64,000 nt of DNA from Lewinellaceae bacterium (GTDB taxonomy: Bacteria > Bacteroidota > Bacteroidia > Chitinophagales > Saprospiraceae). This document shows positions 26,938 through 37,434 of this stretch, piece by piece (within the stretch, counting starts at the first letter, position 1; each line of letters starts with the position of its first letter). A program made the translations under genes and the position numbers. The notes under the pieces are model-generated. The model saw only the letters and a list, made by a program, of their open reading frames with translations, had not been told where the DNA came from and ran no database searches. The DNA lies in contig JACJYA010000010.1 of NCBI GenBank assembly GCA_020636315.1, positions 274,029 to 338,028 of the forward strand, read 5' to 3'.

Positions 26938-28332
26938 ATGGAAAAAGTAAGCTTAAGAGAGAAAGTATCCTATGGTTTCGGAGACTTTGCCTCGTCTATG
27001 TTCTGGACTTTATTCTCAATGTTCCTGCTTTTTTTCTACACTGATGTTTTCGGCATTACTGCCGCTGCTGCCGGTACGATGTTCCTGGTGGCCCGGCTCT
27101 GGGACACAGCCAACGACCCCCTGATGGGGATGATCGGCGACCGCACCGATACCCGCTGGGGAAAATTCAGGCCCTACCTGCTTTTTGTTGCCCTGCCTTT
27201 CGCGATCATTGGGGTCTTGACCTTTACCACTCCCGGCCTGGGCCCTACCGGCAAACTCATTTATGCCTACATCACCTACACCCTGATGATGATGGTATAT
27301 ACCGCGATTAACGTTCCCTATGCCTCTCTGTTAGGAGTAATGACCCGAGACACTAAGGAAAGGACTTCACTGGCCTCTTTCCGGTTCCTGGGCGGGTTCA
27401 CCGGTGGGCTTTTTGTCACGGCCACTGCCAATTCCCTGGTGGAATATTTCAGCGCGGAAGCAGATATGGCCGCCGGCTACCAAAAGGCCATTGCAGTATA
27501 TTCCGTACTGGCGGCCATCTTTTTCATCCTGACCTTTGCGGGCACCAAAGAACGGCTGGATCCCGAGGAAGTTGAATATTCCTCGCTCAAAGAAGACCTG
27601 AATGACCTGATAAAAAACCGGCCCTGGTTCATCATGCTTGGGGCTGCCGTCTCCGTCCTTATTTTCAACTCGCTGCGAGGCTCAGCCATTCTTTACTACT
27701 TCAAATACTTTGTCGGCGACCAGCATGTAGCTTTTTGGGGTGAAATGAGCCAGGGGGCGTTATCGGCAGCATTTATGAGTACCGGCCAGGCAGGAGCTTT
27801 ACTTGGTGTGATCCTTGCCATCCCTCTGGCCAATGCGATCGGAAAAAAAAGGAGCTTTATCTTATCCGGCCTGGTGTGCGCAGGGTTGAGCATTCTGTTT
27901 TTCTTCATTCCACCGGAGCAGATCATACCCATTTTTCTCATCAACATACTGATCTCCATGGCTTCCTCGCTGGTTTTTCCTCTTATCTGGGCCATGTATG
28001 GCGACGTTTCCGACTTCTCGGAATGGAAGACCGGCCACCGGGCCACCGGGCTGGTCTTTTCCTCCTCGTCCATGTCACAGAAAATGGGTTGGACCCTGGG
28101 CGGAGCCATAAGCGGCTGGATACTGGCCGCCTATGGATTTGAGGCCAATGCCGCCCAGACAGAGGAGTCCATCCTGGGGATACGCCTGATGATAAGTATT
28201 TACGCCGCAGCCGGCGCTTTGCTGTCTGTTGGCTTTATGTACTTCTATCCGCTGAATGAGACATACATGAAAGATATCGGAAAACAACTGGAAGAAGCCA
28301 GGGCAGATTCGACAGGTAAATGGCCTAAATAA
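26938..28332 (+). CDS. GPH-family (MelB-like) sugar:cation symporter
   Basis: A 464-residue, 12-helix transporter of the glycoside-pentoside-hexuronide family. It has the signature WDTANDPLMGMIGDRTDTRWG near residue 58, and helices covering the rest. It should move a mono- or oligosaccharide across the inner membrane by cation symport; in this locus manno-oligosaccharides or mannobiose are likely (inferred). It is the first gene after operator O1 and is followed 6 nt later by the oxidoreductase. Confidence 0.92.
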   Translation: MEKVSLREKVSYGFGDFASSMFWTLFSMFLLFFYTDVFGITAAAAGTMFLVARLWDTANDPLMGMIGDRTDTRWGKFRPYLLFVALPFAIIGVLTFTTPGLGPTGKLIYAYITYTLMMMVYTAINVPYASLLGVMTRDTKERTSLASFRFLGGFTGGLFVTATANSLVEYFSAEADMAAGYQKAIAVYSVLAAIFFILTFAGTKERLDPEEVEYSSLKEDLNDLIKNRPWFIMLGAAVSVLIFNSLRGSAILYYFKYFVGDQHVAFWGEMSQGALSAAFMSTGQAGALLGVILAIPLANAIGKKRSFILSGLVCAGLSILFFFIPPEQIIPIFLINILISMASSLVFPLIWAMYGDVSDFSEWKTGHRATGLVFSSSSMSQKMGWTLGGAISGWILAAYGFEANAAQTEESILGIRLMISIYAAAGALLSVGFMYFYPLNETYMKDIGKQLEEARADSTGKWPK

Positions 28333-28338
28333 ACGGAA

Positions 28339-29340
28339 ATGGCAGCTTTTAACATAGGTATAGTAGGCACCGGCATGATGCTGGACTACCATTTTGAGGC
28401 TTTCAGCCAGCTTCCGGAAGCCCAGGTAAAAGGGTGTACCCGGGAATATTACGGCGATGCCGAACAACAGGCCCTGCAAAGGAAATCCCTGGAAAAGGCA
28501 GCCACAGAATTGGGCATATTTCCCTATCCCGATTTTGAGGCCATGGCCGGAGATGAACAACTCGACGCCCTGGTCATCGCGAGTATTAACCCATACCATT
28601 ACCCGCACATTATCAAAGCGCTGGACAGCGGCAAGCACGTGCTGGCTGAAAAGCCGGTGGCAACCAACACCATCCATCTGGAAGAGATCTCGGAACTTTC
28701 CCGGCAGAGCGGATTGCTGGTTTTTCCTTCCCACAATTTCGTTTACCGGCCGGCCGTGGCCAAAGCGAAGGAAATACTGGATTCGGGGGTTCTGGGGACT
28801 ATTGTTTATTCTTCATTCATTTCCTGTTTCCGCACCGGAGATGAGCACGCCCGCGGATGGCGGGCATCCGCTGAACTGTCCGGAGGGGGAGCGCTCATGG
28901 ACAGCGGCTACCATCAGGTTTATCAGGCTTTACACCTGCTGGGGATGCCCCAACTGGTGCAAAGTTTTAAATCCAAACTGGTGCTGAAACACATGGAAGT
29001 AGAGGATTTTGCCATGATCAATGCCCGTTATGAAAACGGAGCGATAGCTAACATCGGGCAGGGCCATGGCACAGCCTTTGGCGATGTAGCGTCAGGCATC
29101 AAAATCGTCGGGGAAAAAGGCAATATCGTTATCACAGACGCCTGTTACCACAACGGGCAGAAAGTGGCCGGTGACGCCGGTTACGCCAATTCCTTCCGCC
29201 ACCAGGCCAGATACTTCATCGAATGCCTTAAAAATGAAGGACACCCGCTGTCCACCCTGGAAGACGCCCGAAATACCCTTAAGATCATCAATGCAGCCTA
29301 CGAAAGCGCTGAAAACAACCAGGTCATAAAAATCTATTAG
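28339..29340 (+). CDS. Gfo/Idh/MocA-family oxidoreductase
   Basis: A 333-residue NAD(P)-dependent sugar oxidoreductase. The Rossmann segment is FNIGIVGTGMMLDYH, the conserved HVLAEKPVATNTIH includes the Lys used in catalysis, and the C-terminal domain contains GGALMDSGYHQVYQALHLLG with the active-site His region. Substrate unknown; position between a sugar symporter and a mannanase suggests a mannose- or oligosaccharide-modifying step. It ends 1 nt before the next start. Confidence 0.92.
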   Translation: MAAFNIGIVGTGMMLDYHFEAFSQLPEAQVKGCTREYYGDAEQQALQRKSLEKAATELGIFPYPDFEAMAGDEQLDALVIASINPYHYPHIIKALDSGKHVLAEKPVATNTIHLEEISELSRQSGLLVFPSHNFVYRPAVAKAKEILDSGVLGTIVYSSFISCFRTGDEHARGWRASAELSGGGALMDSGYHQVYQALHLLGMPQLVQSFKSKLVLKHMEVEDFAMINARYENGAIANIGQGHGTAFGDVASGIKIVGEKGNIVITDACYHNGQKVAGDAGYANSFRHQARYFIECLKNEGHPLSTLEDARNTLKIINAAYESAENNQVIKIY

Positions 29341-29341
29341 C

Positions 29342-32290
29342 ATGCAGGGCCTTATCCAAATCCTGACTTTCCTCCTTCTCTCTTTTCTGGTGAAACCCTC
29401 CAGCCCGGAAAATTCCACTCCGCCCCATTTCAAAATACCATACGCAGCTGGTTTTGCCGAAAGCTTCGTTCTGGACGGGGTGAACGGCGAGTTTGAAAAG
29501 TACAGTGCCTACCGGATCCAACCGGATACGGCCATCGGCCCGGAAGCCGCCGGCTGGGCGCCGGGGTCAGCTGACCTGGATTTCAAAACGACTCTGGTCA
29601 TCGATGATGACTACCTCTACCTCTCCGCTGAGGTGACAGATGACGACCCCCGGCCCCTGAGCGATATTTATGAGGCCTGGCAGGGTGACCTCCTCGAATT
29701 TTACATTGGCTTTTACAGCATTAAGGAGGTAGCATCCTGGAATTCAAAGCAATTCGCCAGAAGTGACGGCGACTGGAGGATCGGTTTCCTGCCCACCGGA
29801 ACCACCGCCTTTGACGGCTGGCTCGCCATGGATGTCCCCGGGGTGGAAGCGGTGGTATTTCCCAAATTTTCGGGAGACGGATATGTGGTTGAAGCCCGCA
29901 TCACCCTGGATTCAGTAGTCGCCCCCGGAAGAGACTTTAAGGTTTATGACGGGCTGAAAATGCCTTTAAAGATCGAGGCCGTTGACCAGGACAGAAGGCT
30001 GAACGGAGATACGGAAAGCAGCCTTTCCCTGGGAGCGGGAGGAATTACTCCTTCGACGCGCCTGGATAACCGCTGGATGTTCCCCAGCAACTGGGGGGTA
30101 GCGGAAATCGTTGGCGCCCCTCCGGCCGGCCCCGGAAGCAGAAACACCTTGCCCGAAAAAGTGAGAACCGAAAGCCCCCCTCCTGCCCCGGTGGGCCTAA
30201 GCCCCCGGATGTTCACCGACCTGGAAACTGCCATAAAAAATGCAGAAGCCCTGGTGCGATCGAGTGTTGAAGGATCCGGTGAGGGAATGTATCCGAAAGG
30301 ATCTGTAGCCACCCTTCAGGCCGCCATTGAAGAAGCTGCAGCCCATTCAACACCCGCCCTTACGGCATCCCGGGAAATCGCAGCCGTTTCGAGGTTATAT
30401 GATGCCTGCTCCTCCTTTGAGTCCCTGGCCCAAACCCGGACGGCCGGCATCGTCGATAAAAAGGCGAATAAACAGACGCGTTACCTCTATCTCAACCTGA
30501 AAAACAGGATGGGCCGGTCATTCCTTTTCGGAATGCAGCACGCCACAGGATATGGCGTCGGCTGGTCCGGCGACGATAACCGGAGCGACATCAAGGACGT
30601 ATGCGGTGATTTCCCCGCCATTTACGGGGAGGAATTGAGGGAGGTGCTGACTGACGAAGGAGCCGACAGATTGCGCTACCGCATCATCAGCGCCTACGAA
30701 AGAGGCGGGGTGATCACTATGTCCTGGCATCAGCTCGACCCCGGCAACCGCGGCTGGAACGCCGATAAAGTGAATAACGAAAAAATCGTGGCCCGGATAC
30801 TGCCGGCGGGGCCAGAACACGAGGGCTACAAAGCAAAACTCAGGGCCGCCGCCGAATTTTTCAAGTCGCTCCGGGGGAAAAACGGGGAGGCCATCCCCGT
30901 GATCTTTCGCCCTTATCACGAACACCTGGGCACCTGGTTCTGGTGGGGAGATGGGCATTGTACGGCAGCTGAATTCAATCAGTTGTGGCGGTTCACCGTT
31001 GATTATCTCCACGATTCCCTCAATGTCCACAACCTGCTCTGGGCCATCTCGCCCGACCTGAAGTTCCTGGACAGGCCAGAAGACTACTTCAAACGCTTCC
31101 CGGGCAATGATTATGTAGATATTTACGGAGTCGATTTTTACTATCACACCCCACTTACCGATAATGTGGCCGCCGATTATCGCCACAGGCTTCGCGGCCT
31201 GGTAAAACTAGCCCTGGAGCACAATAAGATCCCGGCGCTGACCGAGATTGGCCAGGACGGGCTGGATGACCCCAACTGGCACACCCGCACCATGATCAAT
31301 CCTATTAAATATGACTCCATCAACAATTTCATCGCCTATGGGGTAACCTGGAGGAACGCCGGCACTCACCATTTTCACGCACCGTATCCCGGACATCCTT
31401 CCGTCCCTGATTTCCTTGATTTTTACAATGACCCCTACACCCTTTTTGAAAGTGGCCTTCCCAACATGTATGCCTTGCCGGAAGCGGACCGGAACCCTCC
31501 CGTTTTTACTTCCTTCCCAAAGGATCAAATGGTATCGACGGAAACCGCGGTTGAAATTACCGTGGAGACAGATGAAAGAGCGCTACTGCGCTGGAGCTAT
31601 ACCGATGAAGCTTACGAAGAGATGCCAGGCCGGTTTAAATCGGGGCAGGGCGCTTTTCGCCATACCTCCACCATAAAAGCAGCCCAGGGCAGCAGAAACC
31701 GGATCTTCGTCAAGGCAAAGGATGTATCCGGCAATGAAACGCCGAGATCTCTCCCCGTTTCCTTTATTGTGGATACCCTTCGGGCTGCCATCAACTGGTT
31801 CCATCCCCGTTATCCTGTCGATACCTGGCAGCACGATAATGGCCCACTGGGGAACAGCCAGAATGCAGCCGATACTATCGCCAAGGTTGCCACGGCTTTT
31901 TTCACAAAGGATTTCTTACTGGAGGCCGTTCCCCAAAATGCCCGCATTATCGTACAGTACAACGGTGGCTTCGCCTTATATATAAATGGTACGGAAGCAT
32001 TCAGGCATCATCTGCCCGGAGAATTGGAACTGGACTTCAGTACCCCCCCTTTGTTTACCGGCAAGAACACCAAAGCCGTACCCTTTAACAATGAAATGAT
32101 GAGAAAGCTCAAAAAAGGCAAGAACAGGATCGCTATCGAAGTGCACGGCGGCGCTCAGGGCTTTACTTTTTTTGATGCCCTTTTACAGACTGACCCCGGA
32201 ATGGTGTTCAATTATGGCGCCGACTGGCGATATTTTACAGAGGAGGTTCCACCCCCGGCCCTTACTTCTGGTGAGGTCAGCGATAATTAA
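29342..32290 (+). CDS. Secreted GH26 beta-mannanase with N-terminal CBM9-like domain
   Basis: A 982-residue exported enzyme. Residues 1-20 are a signal peptide (LIQILTFLLLSFLVKPSS). Residues 35-230 resemble a CBM9/DOMON-like sugar-binding module (DDDYLYLSAEVTDDDPRP). Residues 380-720 are a GH26 catalytic domain: RPYHEHLGTWFWWG carries the acid/base Glu, and PALTEIGQDG the nucleophile Glu. The last 230 residues are beta-rich, including an Ig/chitobiase-like part (VFTSFPKDQMVSTETAVEITV) and a galactose-binding-like tail. GH26 enzymes cleave internal beta-1,4-mannosyl bonds. It begins 1 nt after the oxidoreductase stop. No T9SS sorting domain is obvious, so it is probably periplasmic or secreted. 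Confidence 0.88.
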   Translation: MQGLIQILTFLLLSFLVKPSSPENSTPPHFKIPYAAGFAESFVLDGVNGEFEKYSAYRIQPDTAIGPEAAGWAPGSADLDFKTTLVIDDDYLYLSAEVTDDDPRPLSDIYEAWQGDLLEFYIGFYSIKEVASWNSKQFARSDGDWRIGFLPTGTTAFDGWLAMDVPGVEAVVFPKFSGDGYVVEARITLDSVVAPGRDFKVYDGLKMPLKIEAVDQDRRLNGDTESSLSLGAGGITPSTRLDNRWMFPSNWGVAEIVGAPPAGPGSRNTLPEKVRTESPPPAPVGLSPRMFTDLETAIKNAEALVRSSVEGSGEGMYPKGSVATLQAAIEEAAAHSTPALTASREIAAVSRLYDACSSFESLAQTRTAGIVDKKANKQTRYLYLNLKNRMGRSFLFGMQHATGYGVGWSGDDNRSDIKDVCGDFPAIYGEELREVLTDEGADRLRYRIISAYERGGVITMSWHQLDPGNRGWNADKVNNEKIVARILPAGPEHEGYKAKLRAAAEFFKSLRGKNGEAIPVIFRPYHEHLGTWFWWGDGHCTAAEFNQLWRFTVDYLHDSLNVHNLLWAISPDLKFLDRPEDYFKRFPGNDYVDIYGVDFYYHTPLTDNVAADYRHRLRGLVKLALEHNKIPALTEIGQDGLDDPNWHTRTMINPIKYDSINNFIAYGVTWRNAGTHHFHAPYPGHPSVPDFLDFYNDPYTLFESGLPNMYALPEADRNPPVFTSFPKDQMVSTETAVEITVETDERALLRWSYTDEAYEEMPGRFKSGQGAFRHTSTIKAAQGSRNRIFVKAKDVSGNETPRSLPVSFIVDTLRAAINWFHPRYPVDTWQHDNGPLGNSQNAADTIAKVATAFFTKDFLLEAVPQNARIIVQYNGGFALYINGTEAFRHHLPGELELDFSTPPLFTGKNTKAVPFNNEMMRKLKKGKNRIAIEVHGGAQGFTFFDALLQTDPGMVFNYGADWRYFTEEVPPPALTSGEVSDN

Positions 32291-32403
32291 TCACGTAGCT
32301 GGCCGGCCCGGGTGCCCCTGCCTTTCCACCTGCCCTGTATTTTAATACCGGGAAGAAAAAAAAAGCATAATTCCTTTGCGTAAATAAAAAAAGCGCTAAA
32401 TTA

Positions 32404-32419
32404 GCTAAATCGATTTAGC
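32404..32419. promoter_or_regulatory. Predicted LacI operator O2
   Basis: GCTAAATCGATTTAGC is a perfect 16-bp palindrome. A half site (GCTAAA) also lies at 32394. Its centre is 52 bp from that of O3, about five helical turns, which would allow one repressor tetramer or adjacent dimers to act on the same DNA face. Confidence 0.8.
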
Positions 32420-32455
32420 CAACTATCGGCAAAATCGATATTATTTGCAGAATAT

Positions 32456-32471
32456 GCTAAATCGTTTTAGC
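32456..32471. promoter_or_regulatory. Predicted LacI operator O3
   Basis: GCTAAATCGTTTTAGC, a 16-bp palindrome with one mismatched pair, lies 25 nt upstream of the TonB receptor start. A -7-like TATTATTTG (about 32439-32447) precedes it, so O3 would cover the start region of the transcript. Confidence 0.78.
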
Positions 32472-32496
32472 TGGTTGTCCCGTTAAACCTGATCTT

Positions 32497-35400
32497 ATGT
32501 GCCAAAGAATAACCCTCATATTTCTGGCAACAGTTCTCAGCATTAGCCCGTTGGCGGCAGGCCCTTCGGAGGCCCACGGAACAATATTCGGAAAAGTTAC
32601 AGATGCCGCAACGGGCGAGGGGCTGCCCTGGGCGAATATCATAATAGCAGGAACGACAACGGGGATGGCCACCGATCTGGAGGGGAACTACGAGATCAGA
32701 GTGGAACCGGGAACCTACACCGTCCGTGCGTCCTACCTGGGTTACACCGGAGAGGAACAATCCGTAACGGTGAGAGAGGGGCAAAATGAGGAGGTCAATT
32801 TTGAATTACAATATGGCATACAGGGAGAAGAGGTCATTGTCACCGCCCAGGCCAGTGGACAGATGGCGGCCATCAACCAGCAGATATCCTCCAACAAGAT
32901 CGTAAATGTCGTTTCGGCCGAAAAGATGGAGGAACTGCCCGATGCCAACGCGGCCGAATCGATCGGCAGGTTGCCCGGCATATCGTTGCAGCGCTCCTCC
33001 GGCGAGGCCAGCAAGATCGTGGTGAGGGGTTTGTCGCCCAAATACAACAGCGTCACCATCAATGGGGTCAAAATGGCCTCCACCAACGACTTTGACCGGA
33101 GCGCCGACCTCAGCATCATCCAGGGAGAGATGCTGGCGGGCGTGGAAGTGTCCAAGAGCTTACGGGCGGATATGGATGCGGATGCGATCGGCGGCACCAT
33201 AGACCTCAGGCTCAGGGAAGCGCCGGAAGGCCTTCATTACAATGCCAATGCAGAAGGAGCATACAACGACCTGGGAAGTTCCTTTAACAATTATAAACTG
33301 GTGGGCGCTGTAAGCAACCGTTTCCTGGGCAATAAACTGGGGGCACGGCTTCAACTTTCGGCAGAGAACAGGCAGCTTCCCTCCCACCGGTTCGGGGGCA
33401 ATTACAGCAGCCCGATCCTTTTTCAGGAACTGGATGACGAAGGAAACCTCACCGGCGAATCGAGCTTCAAACTTCGAACGGAAGGCACCGTTCTCACCGA
33501 CCAGGCCGCTCAACGAGAACGGAACGGCGGCAACCTGACACTCGACTTCAAATCCAGGTTTTTAGATATCAAACTGTTCAGCTTATACAACCGCAAGACA
33601 GATGATGGCATAAGGCGGGTGAACACCTATACCTTCATCCGCCCCAATGAGCCCTTCTCCAAGAGTGCAGGCCAGTACGAAGCGGACACCAGGCTATGGA
33701 CCCATTCCCTGGAAAACGTTTTTAAGTTCCGGAAAACGGAACTGAGCCTCACCCTTTCCCATACCCTGGCCAGGCATAATACGCCAGGCCAGTCTTTCAA
33801 CTTTATTGAACTGAGCGACGGGGCCGACCCCATCAACCAGGACTGGCTGCTTCTGCGCCAGCCTTCGGAAGTCCTCGAAGAATTCGGCGCCACCCATGTG
33901 GAGAATAGCTTTTTGCAAAACATGAGCATTTCGGAAAGCGAGCTCATCGATAAGAATTACGACGCCCGCCTGGATTGGGATGTCCCCTTTACCATTTCGG
34001 ATAAGATCTCCGGCACCTTTTCCGTCGGGGGTAAATACCACCGGCTGGAAAGGGAAAGCAACCGGGAACAGGAGTTCATCGAATTTCAATACGGCGCCGG
34101 GCGCCCCCGGAAGGAAGCGTTCATTGCCATGTTTCCCTGGATAGAAACCAACCTCAGCGCTCAGCGGGGCATATCAGCCGTCAATTTTGTGGACGAGAGT
34201 TACAAACTCAGAAATTTTCTGGACGGCCGCTATCAGTTGGGCTGGGGGGCTACTGTGGAACAGCTGGCCAGCATGCAGGGCCAGTTCTATCCCGATAACC
34301 AGAACTTATACCAGAGAGATGGATACCAGAATTATTTTCAGGATTACACCAATAGCGAAGAGCTCTTCGCCGGCTATACGATGGCCGAGATCAATATCGG
34401 CCCTTCCCTGATGATCCTGCCCGGTATTCGGTTCGAAAAAGAGAACACTACGTACCAGGGATATCATATCGAACTGGTAGGCGCCAACGCCAATGGCATC
34501 CGGGGAGAACCGGACTCGGTATCAACCGATCGCCGGAATGAATTTTTCTTCCCGTCTCTCAACCTGAAATTTAAAGTGAATGACTGGAGCTTCATCCGGG
34601 GCGCCGTATATAAAAGCACGACCCGGCCCGATTTCAGGCTGCTTTCCCCCACGGTTATCATCACCGAAAATACGACTGTTCCCTTCACTTCCGGCAATCC
34701 GTTCTTACAACCCGCTATCGCCTGGAATTACGACCTGGGGTTTTCCGCGTACAGCAAAAAAGTAGGCCTGCTGAGCCTGAACCTCTTCTACAAAGAGATC
34801 GGCCGGTTCATTTTTACGCTGGATAAATATTTCCCACACCGCCGCGGCCGGATCGTCAATGCACCGGCGGGCCTGCTCGACGCGCTGCCGGGTGAAGACT
34901 TTTACCCGATGGAGCGGCTGGATGAAACACACCGAACCAACGTCCCCTTCAACAACTTCGAACCTGCATCATACCGGGGAATGGAATTATCCTGGCAAAC
35001 CAACTTCTGGTATTTGCCCGGCCTGCTGAGCGGCCTGGTGCTGGATGTAAACTTTACTCTGCTGCAGTCAGAAACCAGATACCCCTACTTCGAAGATGTC
35101 GTAATCGGTATCGATTCCTCCGGCTTTTTCCCCAGAGATATCATCGGCTTTGAATACAATACCCGAAAAGGCCGGCTGGTGGACCAGCCTGACGGCATTC
35201 TCAATGTCATCCTGGGCTGGGATTACAAAGGCTTCAGTTCCCGGTTTTCCTTCCGGTATCAGGACCAGACGCTTCAGTCGCAGGATTCGAGGCTGAGCCT
35301 GAGCGATTCCTTCTACGACACCTTTGTATGGGCCGATATCAGCCTGAAACAGCAAATAACGGAACACCTCTCGGCCTTCGCCAACCTGACGAACATCGGC

Positions 35401-35508
35401 AACCATATCGATGACTATTTCATCCGCTTCGGCGGGCAGGCCACTTTGCCGACGAACAGCGAGCAATATGGGTTCCGGGCCCAGTTTGGGGTCCTCTTAA
35501 AGTATTAA
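32497..35508 (+). CDS. TonB-dependent receptor
   Basis: A 1003-residue outer-membrane receptor. Residues 1-22 are a signal peptide; residues 28-105 are a carboxypeptidase-like regulatory domain (TIFGKVTDAATGEGLPWANIIIAG). The plug follows (EKMEELPDANAAESIGRLPGISLQRSSGEASKI), then a 22-strand barrel. The plug style (NAAESIGRLPGI) is that of the TonB receptors frequent in Xanthomonas and Caulobacter sugar loci rather than SusC; no SusD gene follows. It probably imports manno-oligosaccharides and is controlled by operators O2 and O3. Confidence 0.92.
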   Translation: MCQRITLIFLATVLSISPLAAGPSEAHGTIFGKVTDAATGEGLPWANIIIAGTTTGMATDLEGNYEIRVEPGTYTVRASYLGYTGEEQSVTVREGQNEEVNFELQYGIQGEEVIVTAQASGQMAAINQQISSNKIVNVVSAEKMEELPDANAAESIGRLPGISLQRSSGEASKIVVRGLSPKYNSVTINGVKMASTNDFDRSADLSIIQGEMLAGVEVSKSLRADMDADAIGGTIDLRLREAPEGLHYNANAEGAYNDLGSSFNNYKLVGAVSNRFLGNKLGARLQLSAENRQLPSHRFGGNYSSPILFQELDDEGNLTGESSFKLRTEGTVLTDQAAQRERNGGNLTLDFKSRFLDIKLFSLYNRKTDDGIRRVNTYTFIRPNEPFSKSAGQYEADTRLWTHSLENVFKFRKTELSLTLSHTLARHNTPGQSFNFIELSDGADPINQDWLLLRQPSEVLEEFGATHVENSFLQNMSISESELIDKNYDARLDWDVPFTISDKISGTFSVGGKYHRLERESNREQEFIEFQYGAGRPRKEAFIAMFPWIETNLSAQRGISAVNFVDESYKLRNFLDGRYQLGWGATVEQLASMQGQFYPDNQNLYQRDGYQNYFQDYTNSEELFAGYTMAEINIGPSLMILPGIRFEKENTTYQGYHIELVGANANGIRGEPDSVSTDRRNEFFFPSLNLKFKVNDWSFIRGAVYKSTTRPDFRLLSPTVIITENTTVPFTSGNPFLQPAIAWNYDLGFSAYSKKVGLLSLNLFYKEIGRFIFTLDKYFPHRRGRIVNAPAGLLDALPGEDFYPMERLDETHRTNVPFNNFEPASYRGMELSWQTNFWYLPGLLSGLVLDVNFTLLQSETRYPYFEDVVIGIDSSGFFPRDIIGFEYNTRKGRLVDQPDGILNVILGWDYKGFSSRFSFRYQDQTLQSQDSRLSLSDSFYDTFVWADISLKQQITEHLSAFANLTNIGNHIDDYFIRFGGQATLPTNSEQYGFRAQFGVLLKY

Positions 35509-35560
35509 CAACCTTCATATTCTGACTTATTTCAATTTTCTAACTAAAAAGAGCTGCGTT

Positions 35561-37354
35561 ATGAAATCCATTTTTACACTCATTCTCAGCATGGCACTCG
35601 CCTGCCTTTTACAGGCGCAGGACGTGATCATGATACCCGGCGGCCAGGCCAATGCCGGCCTTCTGGAAACGACCATCAATAATGATGTAGATGAAAACGG
35701 GAACAGGCTCAACCCCAACCGGGTCTATATGCTGGCAAAGGACCAGATCCACTTCCAGTTGTCCGCCATCAACATCGATAACCCGGACGGCACCCTGAAG
35801 ATCGTGGGAGAACCTGGCGGCAAAAAGCCTGTTATCGTTCCGATCGCAACCAATGACGTAGGTGTAGGGGTAAACCTGATCAACGGCAGCCTGGAACTGA
35901 GGAACATCCACTACCAGGCCAAGAATGACATCGGCGGTTTTACCGAAGGCAACGAATCCCAATGGGAGATCGTAGGCCTGAACCGCAAGCTGCACGTGGA
36001 GGATTGCCTGATGGAATTTACCAACTTCCAGCTGTTCATGGCCAATGGCGTTACCGACGGACTGGTCATTGAGATGAGGAACAACTATTTCCGGGACCTT
36101 TTCTGGGACCAGCAATGGTGGGCCAGCCGCGTTTTCCAGGCCAAAGTGCCCATTGACAGCCTGATCTTCGAGAACAATACCGTGACCGGCAGCGGAATGG
36201 CCCTTCTGCAGCAGGAAGCCCTCTGCCTGTATGCCCTCATCAACCACAATTCGTTCATCAACAATCACGCTTATGTGATCCTGAACAACTACTACTACGA
36301 GGCCTACTTCACCAACAACCTCTTTGTCAACTGCCAGATCAAAGGGGAAGATTATACCGTCATTCAACTCGAACCTGATCACATCCCAACCGACATCATG
36401 GGCCTGGATACCATCAATACATCCATCCTGGTCCAGCCGGAGGTATTGCAGGATGAGAATACGCTCGCCGCTCCCTACAACGACATCGGCAACTACAAGA
36501 TCTATGTTTCCAACAACCTCTACTACAACCAGCCGGAACTGGACCCCTACTATACCGGCGCCTATAACAGCATCTTTGACGCCCCCGTTTCCTACCTCAC
36601 CTGGTTCGGCGAAGGCCCTCACGCAGTGGAAGTACCAACACCCTGGATGAACTCCAGGGCCCAGGCGCTGCACGCCGACTGGGCCAACATCGTCGAAGAA
36701 AGCACCATTCTGGGGGTTGACCCTCAACTGAATACAACTCCAATCACTCCCGAAGTGGCCAACGAACTGGCCATCTGGAACCGGATCCTCTATGAAGTGC
36801 CGGATGAGACGCGGACTCCGGACCTGAGCGGCTATTATTTCGGGGACAACGACCCAACCACCATTCCCGGCATCGAAACGGAAGACGGGGACGGCATCCG
36901 CAAGTTCTCCGACCTGCTCGAGGACTTTTCATACAACGCCAACCTCACGTCCACCCTCGACGGCCATTCCATTGGTGCGCTGCACTGGACCGATGAGATA
37001 GACAGCTATGACCCGGCTGCATCATTAGATGCTATCCTCGCCGGGTATGCCGGCGCCGTAAGCACGAGAGATCTTTCCATGGTTACCCGGGATGGTTTCA
37101 CCCTGGCCAGAAACTACCCTAACCCGTTCAGCGCCGTTACTACCATAGAGTACGAGCTGGAACGCCCGGCAATGGTAAAGCTGGAGGTTTACAACCTGAT
37201 GGGTGAAAAAGTAGCGACGCTGGCTGAAGGCTCGCAGCCTCCCGGCGCCTACACGGTTGATTTTAACGGGCAGGGCCTGGCGCCCGGCATGTACTTCTAC
37301 ACGCTGATCGCCGGCAACGCCCGGCTGACCCAGAAGATGCTTTTGCAGAAATAA
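35561..37354 (+). CDS. Secreted beta-helix-like surface protein with T9SS sorting domain
   Basis: A 597-residue protein with signal peptide (MKSIFTLILSMALACLLQAQ). Residues 55-450 are Asn/Asp-rich with recurring NNxF and NNLYYN patterns, resembling a parallel beta-helix of the DUF5123/DUF4957 kind found in polysaccharide loci. The C-terminal 75 residues are a type A T9SS sorting domain (NYPNPFSAVTTIEYEL, LAPGMYFYTLIAG). It occupies the position of a SusD or surface glycan-binding protein after the TonB receptor, 52 nt downstream. A mannan-binding or lyase-like role is possible; none is shown. Confidence 0.8.
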   Translation: MKSIFTLILSMALACLLQAQDVIMIPGGQANAGLLETTINNDVDENGNRLNPNRVYMLAKDQIHFQLSAINIDNPDGTLKIVGEPGGKKPVIVPIATNDVGVGVNLINGSLELRNIHYQAKNDIGGFTEGNESQWEIVGLNRKLHVEDCLMEFTNFQLFMANGVTDGLVIEMRNNYFRDLFWDQQWWASRVFQAKVPIDSLIFENNTVTGSGMALLQQEALCLYALINHNSFINNHAYVILNNYYYEAYFTNNLFVNCQIKGEDYTVIQLEPDHIPTDIMGLDTINTSILVQPEVLQDENTLAAPYNDIGNYKIYVSNNLYYNQPELDPYYTGAYNSIFDAPVSYLTWFGEGPHAVEVPTPWMNSRAQALHADWANIVEESTILGVDPQLNTTPITPEVANELAIWNRILYEVPDETRTPDLSGYYFGDNDPTTIPGIETEDGDGIRKFSDLLEDFSYNANLTSTLDGHSIGALHWTDEIDSYDPAASLDAILAGYAGAVSTRDLSMVTRDGFTLARNYPNPFSAVTTIEYELERPAMVKLEVYNLMGEKVATLAEGSQPPGAYTVDFNGQGLAPGMYFYTLIAGNARLTQKMLLQK

Positions 37355-37434
37355 TACCCAATCCCGGACGAGGAGGACAGGAAAAGTTTCATATAACTGT
37401 TCACTCCGGCCGATAAATGAGCGGAAGAATATCC

